Shown here: piece by piece, positions 24,448 through 33,103 of the stretch
Layout: each line of letters begins with the position of its first letter
How positions within the stretch are numbered: the first letter of the stretch is position 1
Assembly (NCBI RefSeq): GCF_000746845.1
Contig: NZ_KN050846.1
Location: 813,394 to 877,393, forward strand
Source of the DNA: Altibacter lentus
GTDB lineage: Bacteria > Bacteroidota > Bacteroidia > Flavobacteriales > Flavobacteriaceae
DNA: 64,000 nucleotides
Reading direction: 5' to 3'
Position numbers and translations under genes: made by a program
The notes under the pieces: model-generated
The model's database searches: none
The model's input: only the letters and a program-made list of their open reading frames with translations
What the model was told of the DNA's origin: nothing

Positions 24448-26894
24448 AAGGTATCTACATCTATTAATACTCTTACCGAGGAGAACTCTTTCAGTGAATT
24501 AAAACTTCGCTGCACTCCTGCTATGTACGACTTTGTTTTTTTCAAAGAGAGCGTCTTGGGAACTTTCACCAGTATGTTGGCTATATATTTGTTTCTTATT
24601 CGTGCGACTGGCGGCGCTACAGGCCCGAGCACATGTTCTTCCAGTTTTAACTCCAATGCCTGCCCATACCATGCAGCAGCTTGCTGCATCTTATACTGAT
24701 TCTTATCTTTAAAGGTGATCTTTATAAGTCGGTGAAACGGCGGATATTGATATTGATAGCGTTCTTCTACCTGCTGCTTGTACATACCTTCATAATCATT
24801 AACACTTACCTGCTGAAGGATTTGGTGGTATGGATTATAGGTTTGTATCAATACCCGGCCGCGTTTTTGAGTACGGCCTGCCCTCCCCGAAACTTGCTGT
24901 AACAACTGAAAGCTACGTTCATGAGCCCTGAAATCGGGAAAATTTAAAAGGTTATCGGCATTCATCACACCCACCAGACTCACATTTCTAAAGTCCAATC
25001 CTTTCGCAAGCATTTGTGTCCCTACAAGAATATCGATCTCTTGGTTTTCCAGGGCATCGATCAATTTTGCATAGGCATATTTCCCCTTCGTGGTGTCTTG
25101 GTCCATGCGCGCAATACGTTGTTCGGGGAATAAAACACGAAGCTCAGATTCAATTTGTTCGGTGCCGAAACCCTTGGTATCCAGTGTTTCGCTTCCGCAG
25201 GCTGTACAACTTTGGAGCATTATCATATGATATCCGCAGTAGTGACAGCGTAATTCATTTTTATGCTGATGGTATGTTAGACTTACATCACAATTGGGAC
25301 ATTGAGGCGCTATCCCGCAGGTGGTGCATTCCACCACAGGTGAAAATCCTCTTCTGTTTTGAAACAACATCACTTGTTCTCCATTGTCCAGTGCTTCGGT
25401 GATTTCTTCCAATAACACATCACTAAAATGCCCCGTCATTTGCTTTTTCCGATGCTTCTCCTTGATATCAATAAGTGATATTTCGGGCATGAGCACATTT
25501 CCAAAGCGTTTTTTTAAAGTTACCATGCCATATTTATGGGTCTTGGCATTGTGGTACGTTTCTATGGCAGGTGTTGCAGAACCCATGACCAACTTTGCTT
25601 TATGCAACTGCGCCAACACCACAGCACTATCGCGTCCGTGATAACGTGGGGCCGGACTGTATTGCTTAAAAGAAGGTTCGTGCTCTTCGTCTACGATGAC
25701 CAGTCCTAAATTCTGAAAAGGCAGAAAAAGTGACGAGCGCGCACCAATTACAATCCGTGCTTTCTGTTGCATTTCCAAAACGTTCTTCCACACCTCTACT
25801 CGTTCATTAATAGAGTGTTTGGAATGGTAGACCGAGACCCGTTCACCAAAATAATTTTGAAGCCGGGAGATCAGCTGTGTCGTCAATGCGATCTCCGGCA
25901 ACATGTACAACACCTGTCTTCCGCTATCAAGCAGTTCGTCAATAAGGCGCACATATATCTCTGTCTTCCCACTGGAAGTAACCCCGTGAAGTAAGGTAAC
26001 ATCGTTTGTTTCGAACGATGTCTTAATTTCTTCAAATGCCTGCTCTTGTGCGGGATTCAACGTTTTAATCGCTGCGGTATCTTCACCCGAATATTCAATT
26101 CTATCTTTTTGTATAAAGAACTCTTCTAGAATTCCTTTATCAAGCAAGGATCGAAGCACCGCTGCCGAGGCATCACTTTTTTTCTGAAGGGTGACCGAAT
26201 CCACCGGACGCTTTTGTTGTGACGATAGCATAAAGAGCGTCATCAATACGGCACGCTGCTTTGGAGCACGTGTTAAAAGGTCCAGCAGCTCTTTTAGGTT
26301 TTCTTCTTCGGAATAGTGAGCGCTAAGTTTAATGTAGCGCTTTAATTTGGGTGTGTATTGTTCGAACACCTCTTCTTGCACCTGTATCACCCCTTTCTGA
26401 AGCATTGTTTGCAAAACTTTTACTACGTTGCTCCTATCCAGGATCGATCTAATATCGTTAATGTGAAGTGCGGACTGATGCTGCAACGCTTCGAACACGA
26501 GAAATTCCTCGTCTGAGAAATCGGATTCATCTACTTCCTTTTCCGAAGCTAACATCACTATAGTTTCACTTTCCAACAAAAATGCGCTAGGCAAAGCGGC
26601 TCGAATCACTTCGCCAAGTGTACACATATAATAATCTGCCATCCACTCCCAATGACGTATTTGAGTAGCCGTAATAATGGGCGTCTCATCTAAGATCTGG
26701 TCGATCGATTTGGTTTCATACCCCGGCGGATTATTCGCATAGACTTGATACACGATCCCGGTGTAGATCTTGGTCTTACCAAAGGGCACAGCCACCCGCA
26801 TCCCCTGTTTTAAAAATGCCGCCTCGTCTTTGTTCACGTGATATGTGAAGGCTTGTTTTAGGGGAATGGGTAATATGACATCTATAAAATACAC
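24444..26894 (-). CDS. priA: Primosomal protein N' (replication restart helicase)
   Basis: An 816-residue superfamily 2 helicase that reloads the replisome at stalled forks. The N-terminal domain starts YFIDVILPIPLKQAFTY. Walker A is LLHGVTSSGKTEIY near residue 305, and the DEEH box lies in LVIVDEEHEPSFKQYSPAPRYHGRD. The zinc region has four CxxC pairs (CTTCGIAPQCPNC and CHYCG...CTACG). Helicase motif GRAGRTQKRG follows. The start codon is GTG at 26894. Confidence 0.95.
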   Translation of the reverse strand: MYFIDVILPIPLKQAFTYHVNKDEAAFLKQGMRVAVPFGKTKIYTGIVYQVYANNPPGYETKSIDQILDETPIITATQIRHWEWMADYYMCTLGEVIRAALPSAFLLESETIVMLASEKEVDESDFSDEEFLVFEALQHQSALHINDIRSILDRSNVVKVLQTMLQKGVIQVQEEVFEQYTPKLKRYIKLSAHYSEEENLKELLDLLTRAPKQRAVLMTLFMLSSQQKRPVDSVTLQKKSDASAAVLRSLLDKGILEEFFIQKDRIEYSGEDTAAIKTLNPAQEQAFEEIKTSFETNDVTLLHGVTSSGKTEIYVRLIDELLDSGRQVLYMLPEIALTTQLISRLQNYFGERVSVYHSKHSINERVEVWKNVLEMQQKARIVIGARSSLFLPFQNLGLVIVDEEHEPSFKQYSPAPRYHGRDSAVVLAQLHKAKLVMGSATPAIETYHNAKTHKYGMVTLKKRFGNVLMPEISLIDIKEKHRKKQMTGHFSDVLLEEITEALDNGEQVMLFQNRRGFSPVVECTTCGIAPQCPNCDVSLTYHQHKNELRCHYCGYHMIMLQSCTACGSETLDTKGFGTEQIESELRVLFPEQRIARMDQDTTKGKYAYAKLIDALENQEIDILVGTQMLAKGLDFRNVSLVGVMNADNLLNFPDFRAHERSFQLLQQVSGRAGRTQKRGRVLIQTYNPYHQILQQVSVNDYEGMYKQQVEERYQYQYPPFHRLIKITFKDKNQYKMQQAAAWYGQALELKLEEHVLGPVAPPVARIRNKYIANILVKVPKTLSLKKTKSYIAGVQRSFNSLKEFSSVRVLIDVDTF

Positions 26895-27018
26895 TACTTG
26901 ACATTGTGGCGTGTTGCCTATTATTCTTGTTTTAGTACAGTAATTTAAAAATATGAAAAGGCTTTTCGAATTGTTCCCTCTTCACCAAAGGCTGAATATG
27001 GAACTTCTGTATAAAATT

Positions 27019-27053
27019 AAAAAAGGCCATCCATATAACAGGCGGCCTTTCTC
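27019..27053 (-). terminator. Terminator downstream of the DUF2147 gene
   Basis: AAAGGCC and GGCCTTT are inverted copies around a 16-base loop; on the minus strand the stem is followed by TTTTTTAATTTTA. It ends transcription of the two-gene unit at 27072-28074. The rest of the 177-base gap before priA holds no other recognisable feature. Confidence 0.7.
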
Positions 27054-27071
27054 ATTACTTATAAACAAGTC

Positions 27072-27500
27072 TTATTTCACACGATACCAATATTGAGATC
27101 GCCCTATGAGGGAAAATCCTATATAGCCTCTTACTTTTAGTTTGTTAGGCTCTTCCAATTCGATATAGCATTTATACAATTTTCCATTCTCGGGATCTAA
27201 AATGTGACCATCGTTGTACTCCTCACCGTCTTTTTCCAGTCCGCGAATTATAGTAAGCCCTAAAATCTTTTTGTTCTTATCGGCTCCTTCACACTGATCG
27301 CAAACAGCGTCCTGTCTGTCTTTATTCAGGATCTCTACTACTTTTCCATAGACCTTTCCGTCTTGTTCGTAGATTTCCACCACCGATTTGGTGACGCCTG
27401 TCTTATCGTCTACCGTCTTCCATTTCCCCAGTACACTTTGGGCGTGAACGGCAGAAGCAGTTATGGCGAGAACGAATAAAAAAATTGATTTTAGTTTCAT
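27072..27500 (-). CDS. DUF2147 domain protein, exported
   Basis: A 142-residue protein with a signal peptide (about 1-20, ending VHA) and a DUF2147 domain. Its pattern is visible as VLGKWKTVDDKTG at the start of the mature part, then the CDQCEGADKNKKILG segment with two close cysteines, and the GYIGFSLIGRSQYWYRV ending. It is lipocalin-like. Function unknown. It follows the chalcone-isomerase-like gene by ten bases, so the two are one operon. Confidence 0.87.
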   Translation of the reverse strand: MKLKSIFLFVLAITASAVHAQSVLGKWKTVDDKTGVTKSVVEIYEQDGKVYGKVVEILNKDRQDAVCDQCEGADKNKKILGLTIIRGLEKDGEEYNDGHILDPENGKLYKCYIELEEPNKLKVRGYIGFSLIGRSQYWYRVK

Positions 27501-27510
27501 GGTGCCTTCT

Positions 27511-28074
27511 TTAGTTTCCGAGCATGGCTTTTTTCAACTTACTATCTACCGGGTCATTTCCCATCCAGATCCCAAAAAGAGCTTTTTTGAATTTCATTCC
27601 GGGGATCGTGCCAAGCTCCTTGCCATTCTTATAGGCTACGACACCTTTCCCTTTTTGGTAGGTAATGTCGAAGGTATCATCTTCCACGATCTCGTCATTA
27701 AAGAACTTAATAAATTTTTGGATCTCCGATTTCAAAGAGGAAGTATCGCCTCCCATGGAAGCATCAAAACCTTCTTCCACAGCTTCTTTCATGGCGTCAC
27801 TGGATACAAAACCAGAAGTGATCACCAGTCTGATCGCCATGGATTCATCGGCATTGATTATGGACTTAGCATCACTTGACTTTTTTGGAAGGTACAATCC
27901 GCCGGAGTACAATTTAAGTATCATCGCCTTTTTTCGGATACCCGCACCGTTCAATACTAGGTCATCGCCGCTAAAACTAAGTGAATTGGGCAATGTAACA
28001 CTGCCAACCTGGGTTTGTGCCATGGAAACATTCACGGTGACCAAAGCAATAATTAGTAATAGTAGATTTTTCAT
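27511..28074 (-). CDS. Chalcone-isomerase-like protein, exported
   Basis: A 187-residue protein with a signal peptide (ending SMAQ, about 19). The fold family is recognisable from VLNGAGIRKKAMILKLYSGGLYLPKK (residues about 42-65), the VITSGFVSSDAMKEAVEEGF helix and the ALFGIWMGNDPVD ending. Bacterial members lack proven chalcone isomerase activity and probably bind fatty acids or heme-like ligands in the periplasm. It is the first gene of an operon with DUF2147. Confidence 0.85.
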   Translation of the reverse strand: MKNLLLLIIALVTVNVSMAQTQVGSVTLPNSLSFSGDDLVLNGAGIRKKAMILKLYSGGLYLPKKSSDAKSIINADESMAIRLVITSGFVSSDAMKEAVEEGFDASMGGDTSSLKSEIQKFIKFFNDEIVEDDTFDITYQKGKGVVAYKNGKELGTIPGMKFKKALFGIWMGNDPVDSKLKKAMLGN

Positions 28075-28106
28075 GAGAGTGTATTTACGTTTTTAGTTCT
28101 AAAAAA

Positions 28107-29051
28107 TTAATATTTATCCTTAAGCCGCTGCAACGAAATATTCAATTCAAACCCTAGCAGCAGCAAATTTGCATTGATCCAAATATATAACATCATTATT
28201 AAAAGTGCACCGATGGACCCATATAACTCATTATAATTTGAGAAATTATTTATATAGATACCAAAGAGGTATGTGGTTAACATAAACAATAAGGTGGTTA
28301 TCAATGCTCCCACCGAAAAAAAGCGGGATTCTTTTCCTTCTTTGGTCCCGTAATAATAGAGGGTGGAAATAATTACATACACCATAACGACAAATACAAT
28401 TAATTGAAGTGTTGAGATCCAAAAAAGGTCATTCTGGATGTATTCATTTCCTTTCAAGTTGTTTATTATATATTCACCATACAGGATGACCCCAACCGTA
28501 ATTAACAACAACAATGCCAAAAAGATAGAGACCACCAGCGCAATACTGTACTGTCTAAAGAACCCTCTGTTCATGGTAACGTGAAAGGAATATTCAAACG
28601 CACTAAAGATGGCGTTCACACCGTTTGCCGCTAAAAAAAGTGATAAGAAGAATACAAAAGAAAGCAGCCCTCCCCCTCTTGGGTTCACTGCAATATCTGC
28701 TATGGTCGGGTAAAAGAACTCTGCCGTCTGAGGAGGCAATAGATCCTCAATGAATATTAGGAAGCGGGTTTGAAATCCCTCGATGGGAACCAACGGAATT
28801 AAGTTGAGTATAAAAAGTAAAAAGGGAAATAAAGCCACAAAAAAACTATACGCAATAGAAGTGGCACGTGATGAAAAAGTCCCTTTAATGATCCCGGATC
28901 CATAAATATCCATAAGGTCATAGAGTGTAAGGCCGTGAAAACCGGGAAGTTTAATTCGTTTACTCCGTGCTACCAAAAGATCGATCCTGTGTGTCAACCA
29001 GGATTTCAATCGTGTAAGTAGCGTGGTCTTTCTGCCGGCATCGGTGCTCAT
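28107..29051 (-). CDS. YihY/BrkB family inner-membrane protein
   Basis: A 314-residue protein with six predicted membrane helices. The conserved opening is IYGSGIIKGTFSSRATSIAYSFFVALFPFLLFILN and the ending is GSIGALLIMMLYIWINANLLLLGFELN. The family was once called ribonuclease BN, but that label is wrong; the real role is unknown. ATG at 29051 is preferred over a longer in-frame start at 29129 because it makes an ATGA overlap with the nadC stop and starts at MSTDAGRK. It is cotranscribed with nadC. Confidence 0.9.
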   Translation of the reverse strand: MSTDAGRKTTLLTRLKSWLTHRIDLLVARSKRIKLPGFHGLTLYDLMDIYGSGIIKGTFSSRATSIAYSFFVALFPFLLFILNLIPLVPIEGFQTRFLIFIEDLLPPQTAEFFYPTIADIAVNPRGGGLLSFVFFLSLFLAANGVNAIFSAFEYSFHVTMNRGFFRQYSIALVVSIFLALLLLITVGVILYGEYIINNLKGNEYIQNDLFWISTLQLIVFVVMVYVIISTLYYYGTKEGKESRFFSVGALITTLLFMLTTYLFGIYINNFSNYNELYGSIGALLIMMLYIWINANLLLLGFELNISLQRLKDKY

Positions 29052-29908
29052 CGAACTGCTTTTAGGCTTAGATCCATGTTGTGAACGGAATGTGTTAAAG
29101 CACCACTGGAGATATAATCTACCCCGCATTCGGCGTATTTTCTTGCCGTTTCCAAAGTGATCCCTCCACTGGATTCGGTGAGACAGCGGTCGCCAATCAT
29201 GGCAACGGCTTTCTTAGTGTCTTCATAATTGAAATTATCGATAAGAATTCGATACACACCTTCGTTCTTTAGGATCTCTTCAATTTCTGAAAGATCCCTC
29301 GCTTCCACTATGATTTTTAGGTTTATACTGCTCTCACGAAGGTACTCCTTGGTTTTTTCGATGGCTTTCGTCACCCCGCCACAAAAGTCAATATGATTAT
29401 CCTTTAGCATGATCATGTCGTAAAGTGCAAAACGATGGTTCTCACCACCTCCTATCTTCACAGCCCACTTCTCGAGCGCACGAATCCCCGGCGTTGTTTT
29501 GCGGGTATCGAGGATCTTCGTTCCTGTTCCTTCCAAAACCTCAACATATTGTCGTGTTTTGGTCGCTATGGCACTCATTCGCTGCATGGCGTTTAGTACC
29601 AAGCGTTCGCTTTTTAAGATCGATTGTGACAAACCCGAAACATAAAAACATACATCCCCGTATTTCACGGCGCTTCCATCTGTAATTTTTATGTCAAGCT
29701 CCAGACCCGGATCTACAAACTCAAAAACCTGTCGTGCGAAATCTACTCCTGCAATGATCCCGTCATCTTTCACAAGCAGCTTTGCCGTCCCCCTAGCATC
29801 TTCAGGGATACAGGCAAGAGAACTGTGATCACCGTCACCTACATCTTCCCGTATCGCATTGGAGATAATACGATCCACTTCTTTATTGAATTGCTTTTTT
29901 GAAATCAT
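29048..29908 (-). CDS. nadC: Nicotinate-nucleotide pyrophosphorylase (quinolinate phosphoribosyltransferase)
   Basis: A 286-residue enzyme that converts quinolinate and PRPP to nicotinate mononucleotide in NAD synthesis. Recognisable parts are REDVGDGDHSS near residue 20, TRKTTPGIRALEKWAVKIGGGENHRF near 136-160, the MLKDNHI block at about 167 and EVEARDLSEIEE-like and SGGITLE blocks in the barrel. Length is normal. yihY follows with a four-base overlap. Confidence 0.95.
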   Translation of the reverse strand: MISKKQFNKEVDRIISNAIREDVGDGDHSSLACIPEDARGTAKLLVKDDGIIAGVDFARQVFEFVDPGLELDIKITDGSAVKYGDVCFYVSGLSQSILKSERLVLNAMQRMSAIATKTRQYVEVLEGTGTKILDTRKTTPGIRALEKWAVKIGGGENHRFALYDMIMLKDNHIDFCGGVTKAIEKTKEYLRESSINLKIIVEARDLSEIEEILKNEGVYRILIDNFNYEDTKKAVAMIGDRCLTESSGGITLETARKYAECGVDYISSGALTHSVHNMDLSLKAVR

Positions 29909-29982
29909 AGCGAGCCAATTTTTAGCTAAAATAACTTAAAAAGTTTGAAGACCGAAGGGTTCGCGGGGAAGACCACAAATTT

Positions 29983-29990
29983 TATCTTTG
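29983..29990 (+). promoter_or_regulatory. Promoter -7 box (TATCTTTG) of rlmH
   Basis: TATCTTTG is a perfect -7 match, 28 bases before the rlmH ATG at 30018. No clear TTG is seen at the usual distance upstream. Confidence 0.5.
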
Positions 29991-30017
29991 TATTTTTGAA
30001 TTCTGAATGATGTGCCC

Positions 30018-30491
30018 ATGAAAATTACCTTACTCGTTATTGGCAAGACCGACAGTACTCAACTTTCAGCTATGACGGAAGATTACGCTAAACGCTTGGG
30101 CTTTTATGTGCCCTTTGCTATGGAGGTCATTGCCGATGTCAAAAATGCGAAGCATCTTTCAGAAGAACAACAAAAACAAGCAGAAGGCGAATTGATCCTG
30201 AAGCAACTACAACCCGGCGATACTGTAATACTCTTGGATGAAAAAGGCAAAACGCATTCGTCTGTTGGTTTTTCTGAATTCCTTCAGAAAAAAATGAACA
30301 GCGGTCTCAAGCAGTTGGTCTTTGTTATTGGAGGGCCCTATGGATTTTCCGAAGCAATGTACCAAAGAGCCAATGGGAAGCTATCCCTGTCTGCCATGAC
30401 CTTCTCCCATCAAATGATACGGTTGTTTTTCGTGGAGCAACTTTACCGTGCTTTTACGATCCTTAAAAACGAGCCGTACCATCATCAATAG
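30018..30491 (+). CDS. rlmH: 23S rRNA (pseudouridine1915-N3)-methyltransferase
   Basis: A 157-residue SPOUT methyltransferase acting on helix 69 of 23S rRNA. It starts MKITLLVIGKT, has the LLDEKGKTHSSVGFSEFL segment, the glycine-rich FVIGGPYGFSE knot loop and the LSAMTFSHQMIRLFFVEQLYRA C-terminus typical of the family. ATG at 30018 is preferred over GTG at 30012 by alignment with the family start. Confidence 0.96.
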   Translation: MKITLLVIGKTDSTQLSAMTEDYAKRLGFYVPFAMEVIADVKNAKHLSEEQQKQAEGELILKQLQPGDTVILLDEKGKTHSSVGFSEFLQKKMNSGLKQLVFVIGGPYGFSEAMYQRANGKLSLSAMTFSHQMIRLFFVEQLYRAFTILKNEPYHHQ

Positions 30492-30492
30492 A

Positions 30493-30807
30493 TTATTTCA
30501 TCCAGATACAATCTATCCCATCGGTTACCATGTGCAGCAATAACCCTACAGCTATAATTCGGGTTTTCTTAAAAAACAGCAGAAGCGCATATCCCGCAAT
30601 GGCAACATACGAATGCAGTGGATGAAAATTTATGCTACAGCGGTTTTCGGCAAAAATTGGCGTTGCCAGTAAATGGTCCAGATCCACCAGCATGGTTGCG
30701 ACCATGATCGCCCAGGCAAGCCGCCATTGGTGTCTGAAAAAGACCCAGGTCACCAGTCCCGGAAACAAAAAGTGTAAGCTGTAATGAAGAATAAATTGTA
30801 GCATCAA
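30493..30807 (-). CDS. Small membrane protein (probably DUF6122)
   Basis: A 104-residue protein with three or four hydrophobic helices. Conserved-looking polar residues lie inside or beside them: HYSLHFLFPG, MLVDLDHLLATPIF, INFHPLHSY and HMVTDGIDC. These histidines and aspartates recall the YdjM-like membrane metal-dependent hydrolase arrangement. I remember this flavobacterial family as DUF6122. It is convergent with rlmH (one base between stops) and lies downstream of the aldehyde dehydrogenase by nine bases on the same strand. Confidence 0.78.
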   Translation of the reverse strand: MMLQFILHYSLHFLFPGLVTWVFFRHQWRLAWAIMVATMLVDLDHLLATPIFAENRCSINFHPLHSYVAIAGYALLLFFKKTRIIAVGLLLHMVTDGIDCIWMK

Positions 30808-30816
30808 CAGGTGAAA

Positions 30817-32178
30817 TTATAACTTCAAAAGTCGCTTTAACCAGTTAAACTTCGAAGACGAATAAGGCGGATACTTTAACGGAAGTTCCAGCCAAGTTGG
30901 CTTTTTTAGGATGCTTTTATAATGTGAAAAAGCTTCAAATCCGGCTTCGCCATGATAATTTCCTATTCCACTCTTCCCTACACCACCAAAGGGTAAGTGA
31001 GGATTGCTCACATGCATCAACGCTTCGTTAATGGCTCCTCCGCCAAACGATAGTTCTTTCAATAGCTTGCGCTCTGTTTGCTTACTGCCGGTAAAGATAT
31101 AGCAAGACAAAGGTTTTGATAAAGTTTGTATCTTTTCAATGGCCTGGTCTAAACTGCCAAAACGTATTACGGGTAAAAGAGGTCCAAAGATCTCTTCCTG
31201 CATCACGGCATCTTCAAAAGTGACATTGTGCATAAGCGTTGGTTGTATGTAACGCATTTCCTTATCTGTTTTACCGCCATAATAGATCGTATCTTTTTTG
31301 AGTAAGCCAACAAGGCGATCAAAATTGGAATTATTGATGATCTGTACGTAGTTATCATTTTCAAAAGCGTATTCTGCGCCTAGAATCTCTTCTTTAGCAA
31401 GTTTCAGAAATTCTTCTTCAATCCCTTCTTCGATCATCACATAATCCGGAGCGATACAGGTTTGACCCGAATTCAGAAATTTTGCCCAAATGAGACGTTT
31501 CACCGTCATTTTTAAATGAGCATCTTTTGTAATAATGGCCGGGCTCTTACCTCCCATTTCCAGAGTAACAGGGGTAAGATGCTGCGCAGCGGCTTTGTAA
31601 ACGATCTTTCCAACCTTTGTACTACCGGTAAAGAAGATCTTATCAAACTTTTGATCTAATAATTGAGTAGTTTCTTCAACACCTCCTTCTACTACCGTAA
31701 AAAACGCCGGATCGAAGTGATCCTGAATCAATTTTGCCATTAAAGAGGATGTATGTGATGGCAACTCACTAGGCTTTAGTACCACAGTATTTCCTGCAGC
31801 TATGGCCGCGATCACCGGTGCGAACGACAATTGATACGGGTAGTTCCAAGCTCCTATCACTAAACAGACCCCTAACGGCTCCGGATACAGATAACTGGAA
31901 GCAGGAAAATTTGCCAGATTGGTAGCCACGCGCTTTTTGCGGGCCCAATAATGAAGATTGTTCTTTACGTCCTTGATCTCCTTGTGCAACAAGGCCAATT
32001 CCGTCATATAATTTTCTATGGGGCTTTTCTTGAAATCTTTATAAATAGCCTCATCCAGCTGCTGCTCATGCGTTTTAAGCATATCTCGCAATTTTTTTAA
32101 CTGGTCCAGTCGAAAGGAGAGTTCTTTCGTGGCATGGGTATTGAAGAAAGTACGTTGTTGAGCAATGATCTCTTTCAT
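30817..32178 (-). CDS. Aldehyde dehydrogenase (class 3-like)
   Basis: A 453-residue NAD(P)-dependent dehydrogenase that oxidises aldehydes to acids. It has GAWNYPYQLSFAPVIAAIAAGN near residue 110, VTLEMGGKSP with the catalytic Glu near 206, and the nucleophile Cys in FLNSGQTCIAPDYV near 241. The short length and the lack of an N-terminal extension match class 3, fatty or coniferyl aldehyde dehydrogenases. The basic, hydrophobic end (FNWLKRLLKL) could help in membrane contact. Confidence 0.93.
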   Translation of the reverse strand: MKEIIAQQRTFFNTHATKELSFRLDQLKKLRDMLKTHEQQLDEAIYKDFKKSPIENYMTELALLHKEIKDVKNNLHYWARKKRVATNLANFPASSYLYPEPLGVCLVIGAWNYPYQLSFAPVIAAIAAGNTVVLKPSELPSHTSSLMAKLIQDHFDPAFFTVVEGGVEETTQLLDQKFDKIFFTGSTKVGKIVYKAAAQHLTPVTLEMGGKSPAIITKDAHLKMTVKRLIWAKFLNSGQTCIAPDYVMIEEGIEEEFLKLAKEEILGAEYAFENDNYVQIINNSNFDRLVGLLKKDTIYYGGKTDKEMRYIQPTLMHNVTFEDAVMQEEIFGPLLPVIRFGSLDQAIEKIQTLSKPLSCYIFTGSKQTERKLLKELSFGGGAINEALMHVSNPHLPFGGVGKSGIGNYHGEAGFEAFSHYKSILKKPTWLELPLKYPPYSSSKFNWLKRLLKL

Positions 32179-32249
32179 GGTTTGCTTAAAATTTGTATTC
32201 GCTTAAAAATACCCTAAAAGAACTACGATTTTGTTAAATAAAATGAAAA

Positions 32250-33026
32250 CTATTTTTTCTTTCTATTTAACACTTTGTATTCTTCGTAACATTCATTGAT
32301 GGCGTCCAATATCTGAAGGTCGTTCGCTGTGCGAATGAAATCTTTTGAATAATTACAATTATTCAGAATTTCGTCAATATCCACTTTTTCCAACTGAAGC
32401 ACGGCCATGAGGGTTTCTCTGTCGAACTTACTCTGAAGCAAATTACGTATCTCATCATCCTCTTTCATTTTCCGAAGCTTTCGCATTTGTGTGGGTCGTT
32501 TTCCAAACACATTATATAGAAAATCAGCCGGATTGAAAATAGCGCTCAGCACTTTGGTCACTGCACCGGGCTGCTGGTTCCCTCCTTCGTAACCGGAGCC
32601 TACACCGCTTATTCGATATCGGTAATTATCGTAAATAGGAATGGTCTTCGCATCCACCTCCACATAGCCCGTAAGTTGTATTGGTCGCACGACTACCTCC
32701 TCCAAGGCAATTCCCAGTTCGGTCATCTTGATCTTGATGTCCCCAAATTTTAACCAGTCATTGGTAACCCGTACTCTAATTGATTTAAACCCTAAATAGC
32801 TAAAATATAAGGTATCATTGACTACCGCCCGGATCTCAAAATCCCCTTCGGCGTTGGAAGTAGCACCCACAACACTGTTCAAATTGACAATATTCACATT
32901 CTCCAACGGTTGATCTGTTGCATCATTGAGCACCTTACCCTTTATCAAGGGTGGCGTAACAATAGACTCTTGGGAAATCGCACAAACTGACGTAAGGAGA
33001 AAAATAAGTACAAGAAGATGTTTCAT
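32250..33026 (-). CDS. Exported protein with carboxypeptidase-like regulatory domain
   Basis: A 258-residue protein with a signal peptide (ending AISQ). The N-terminal half has a CarboxypepD_reg-like beta sandwich: IKGKVLNDATDQPLENVNIV near 28-47, then SNAEGDFEIRA and LYFSYLGFKSIRVRV. The rest is helical and charged. Such domains precede TonB receptor barrels; here there is no barrel, so it is a stand-alone periplasmic or outer-membrane-associated protein. Function unknown. It lies alone between two minus-strand genes. Confidence 0.82.
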   Translation of the reverse strand: MKHLLVLIFLLTSVCAISQESIVTPPLIKGKVLNDATDQPLENVNIVNLNSVVGATSNAEGDFEIRAVVNDTLYFSYLGFKSIRVRVTNDWLKFGDIKIKMTELGIALEEVVVRPIQLTGYVEVDAKTIPIYDNYRYRISGVGSGYEGGNQQPGAVTKVLSAIFNPADFLYNVFGKRPTQMRKLRKMKEDDEIRNLLQSKFDRETLMAVLQLEKVDIDEILNNCNYSKDFIRTANDLQILDAINECYEEYKVLNRKKK

Positions 33027-33103
33027 AGCGTGAAGGCATAAAAGTACACAATATAGACGTCTTTTTCTCCCGAAAGTTTCAATGAATCTGTATTTTTCAG
33101 AAA

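Noticed and set aside
26953-27096. A 47-codon plus-strand frame between priA and the DUF2147 gene
   Set aside because: It runs through the terminator and into the 3' end of the DUF2147 gene; no conservation expected.
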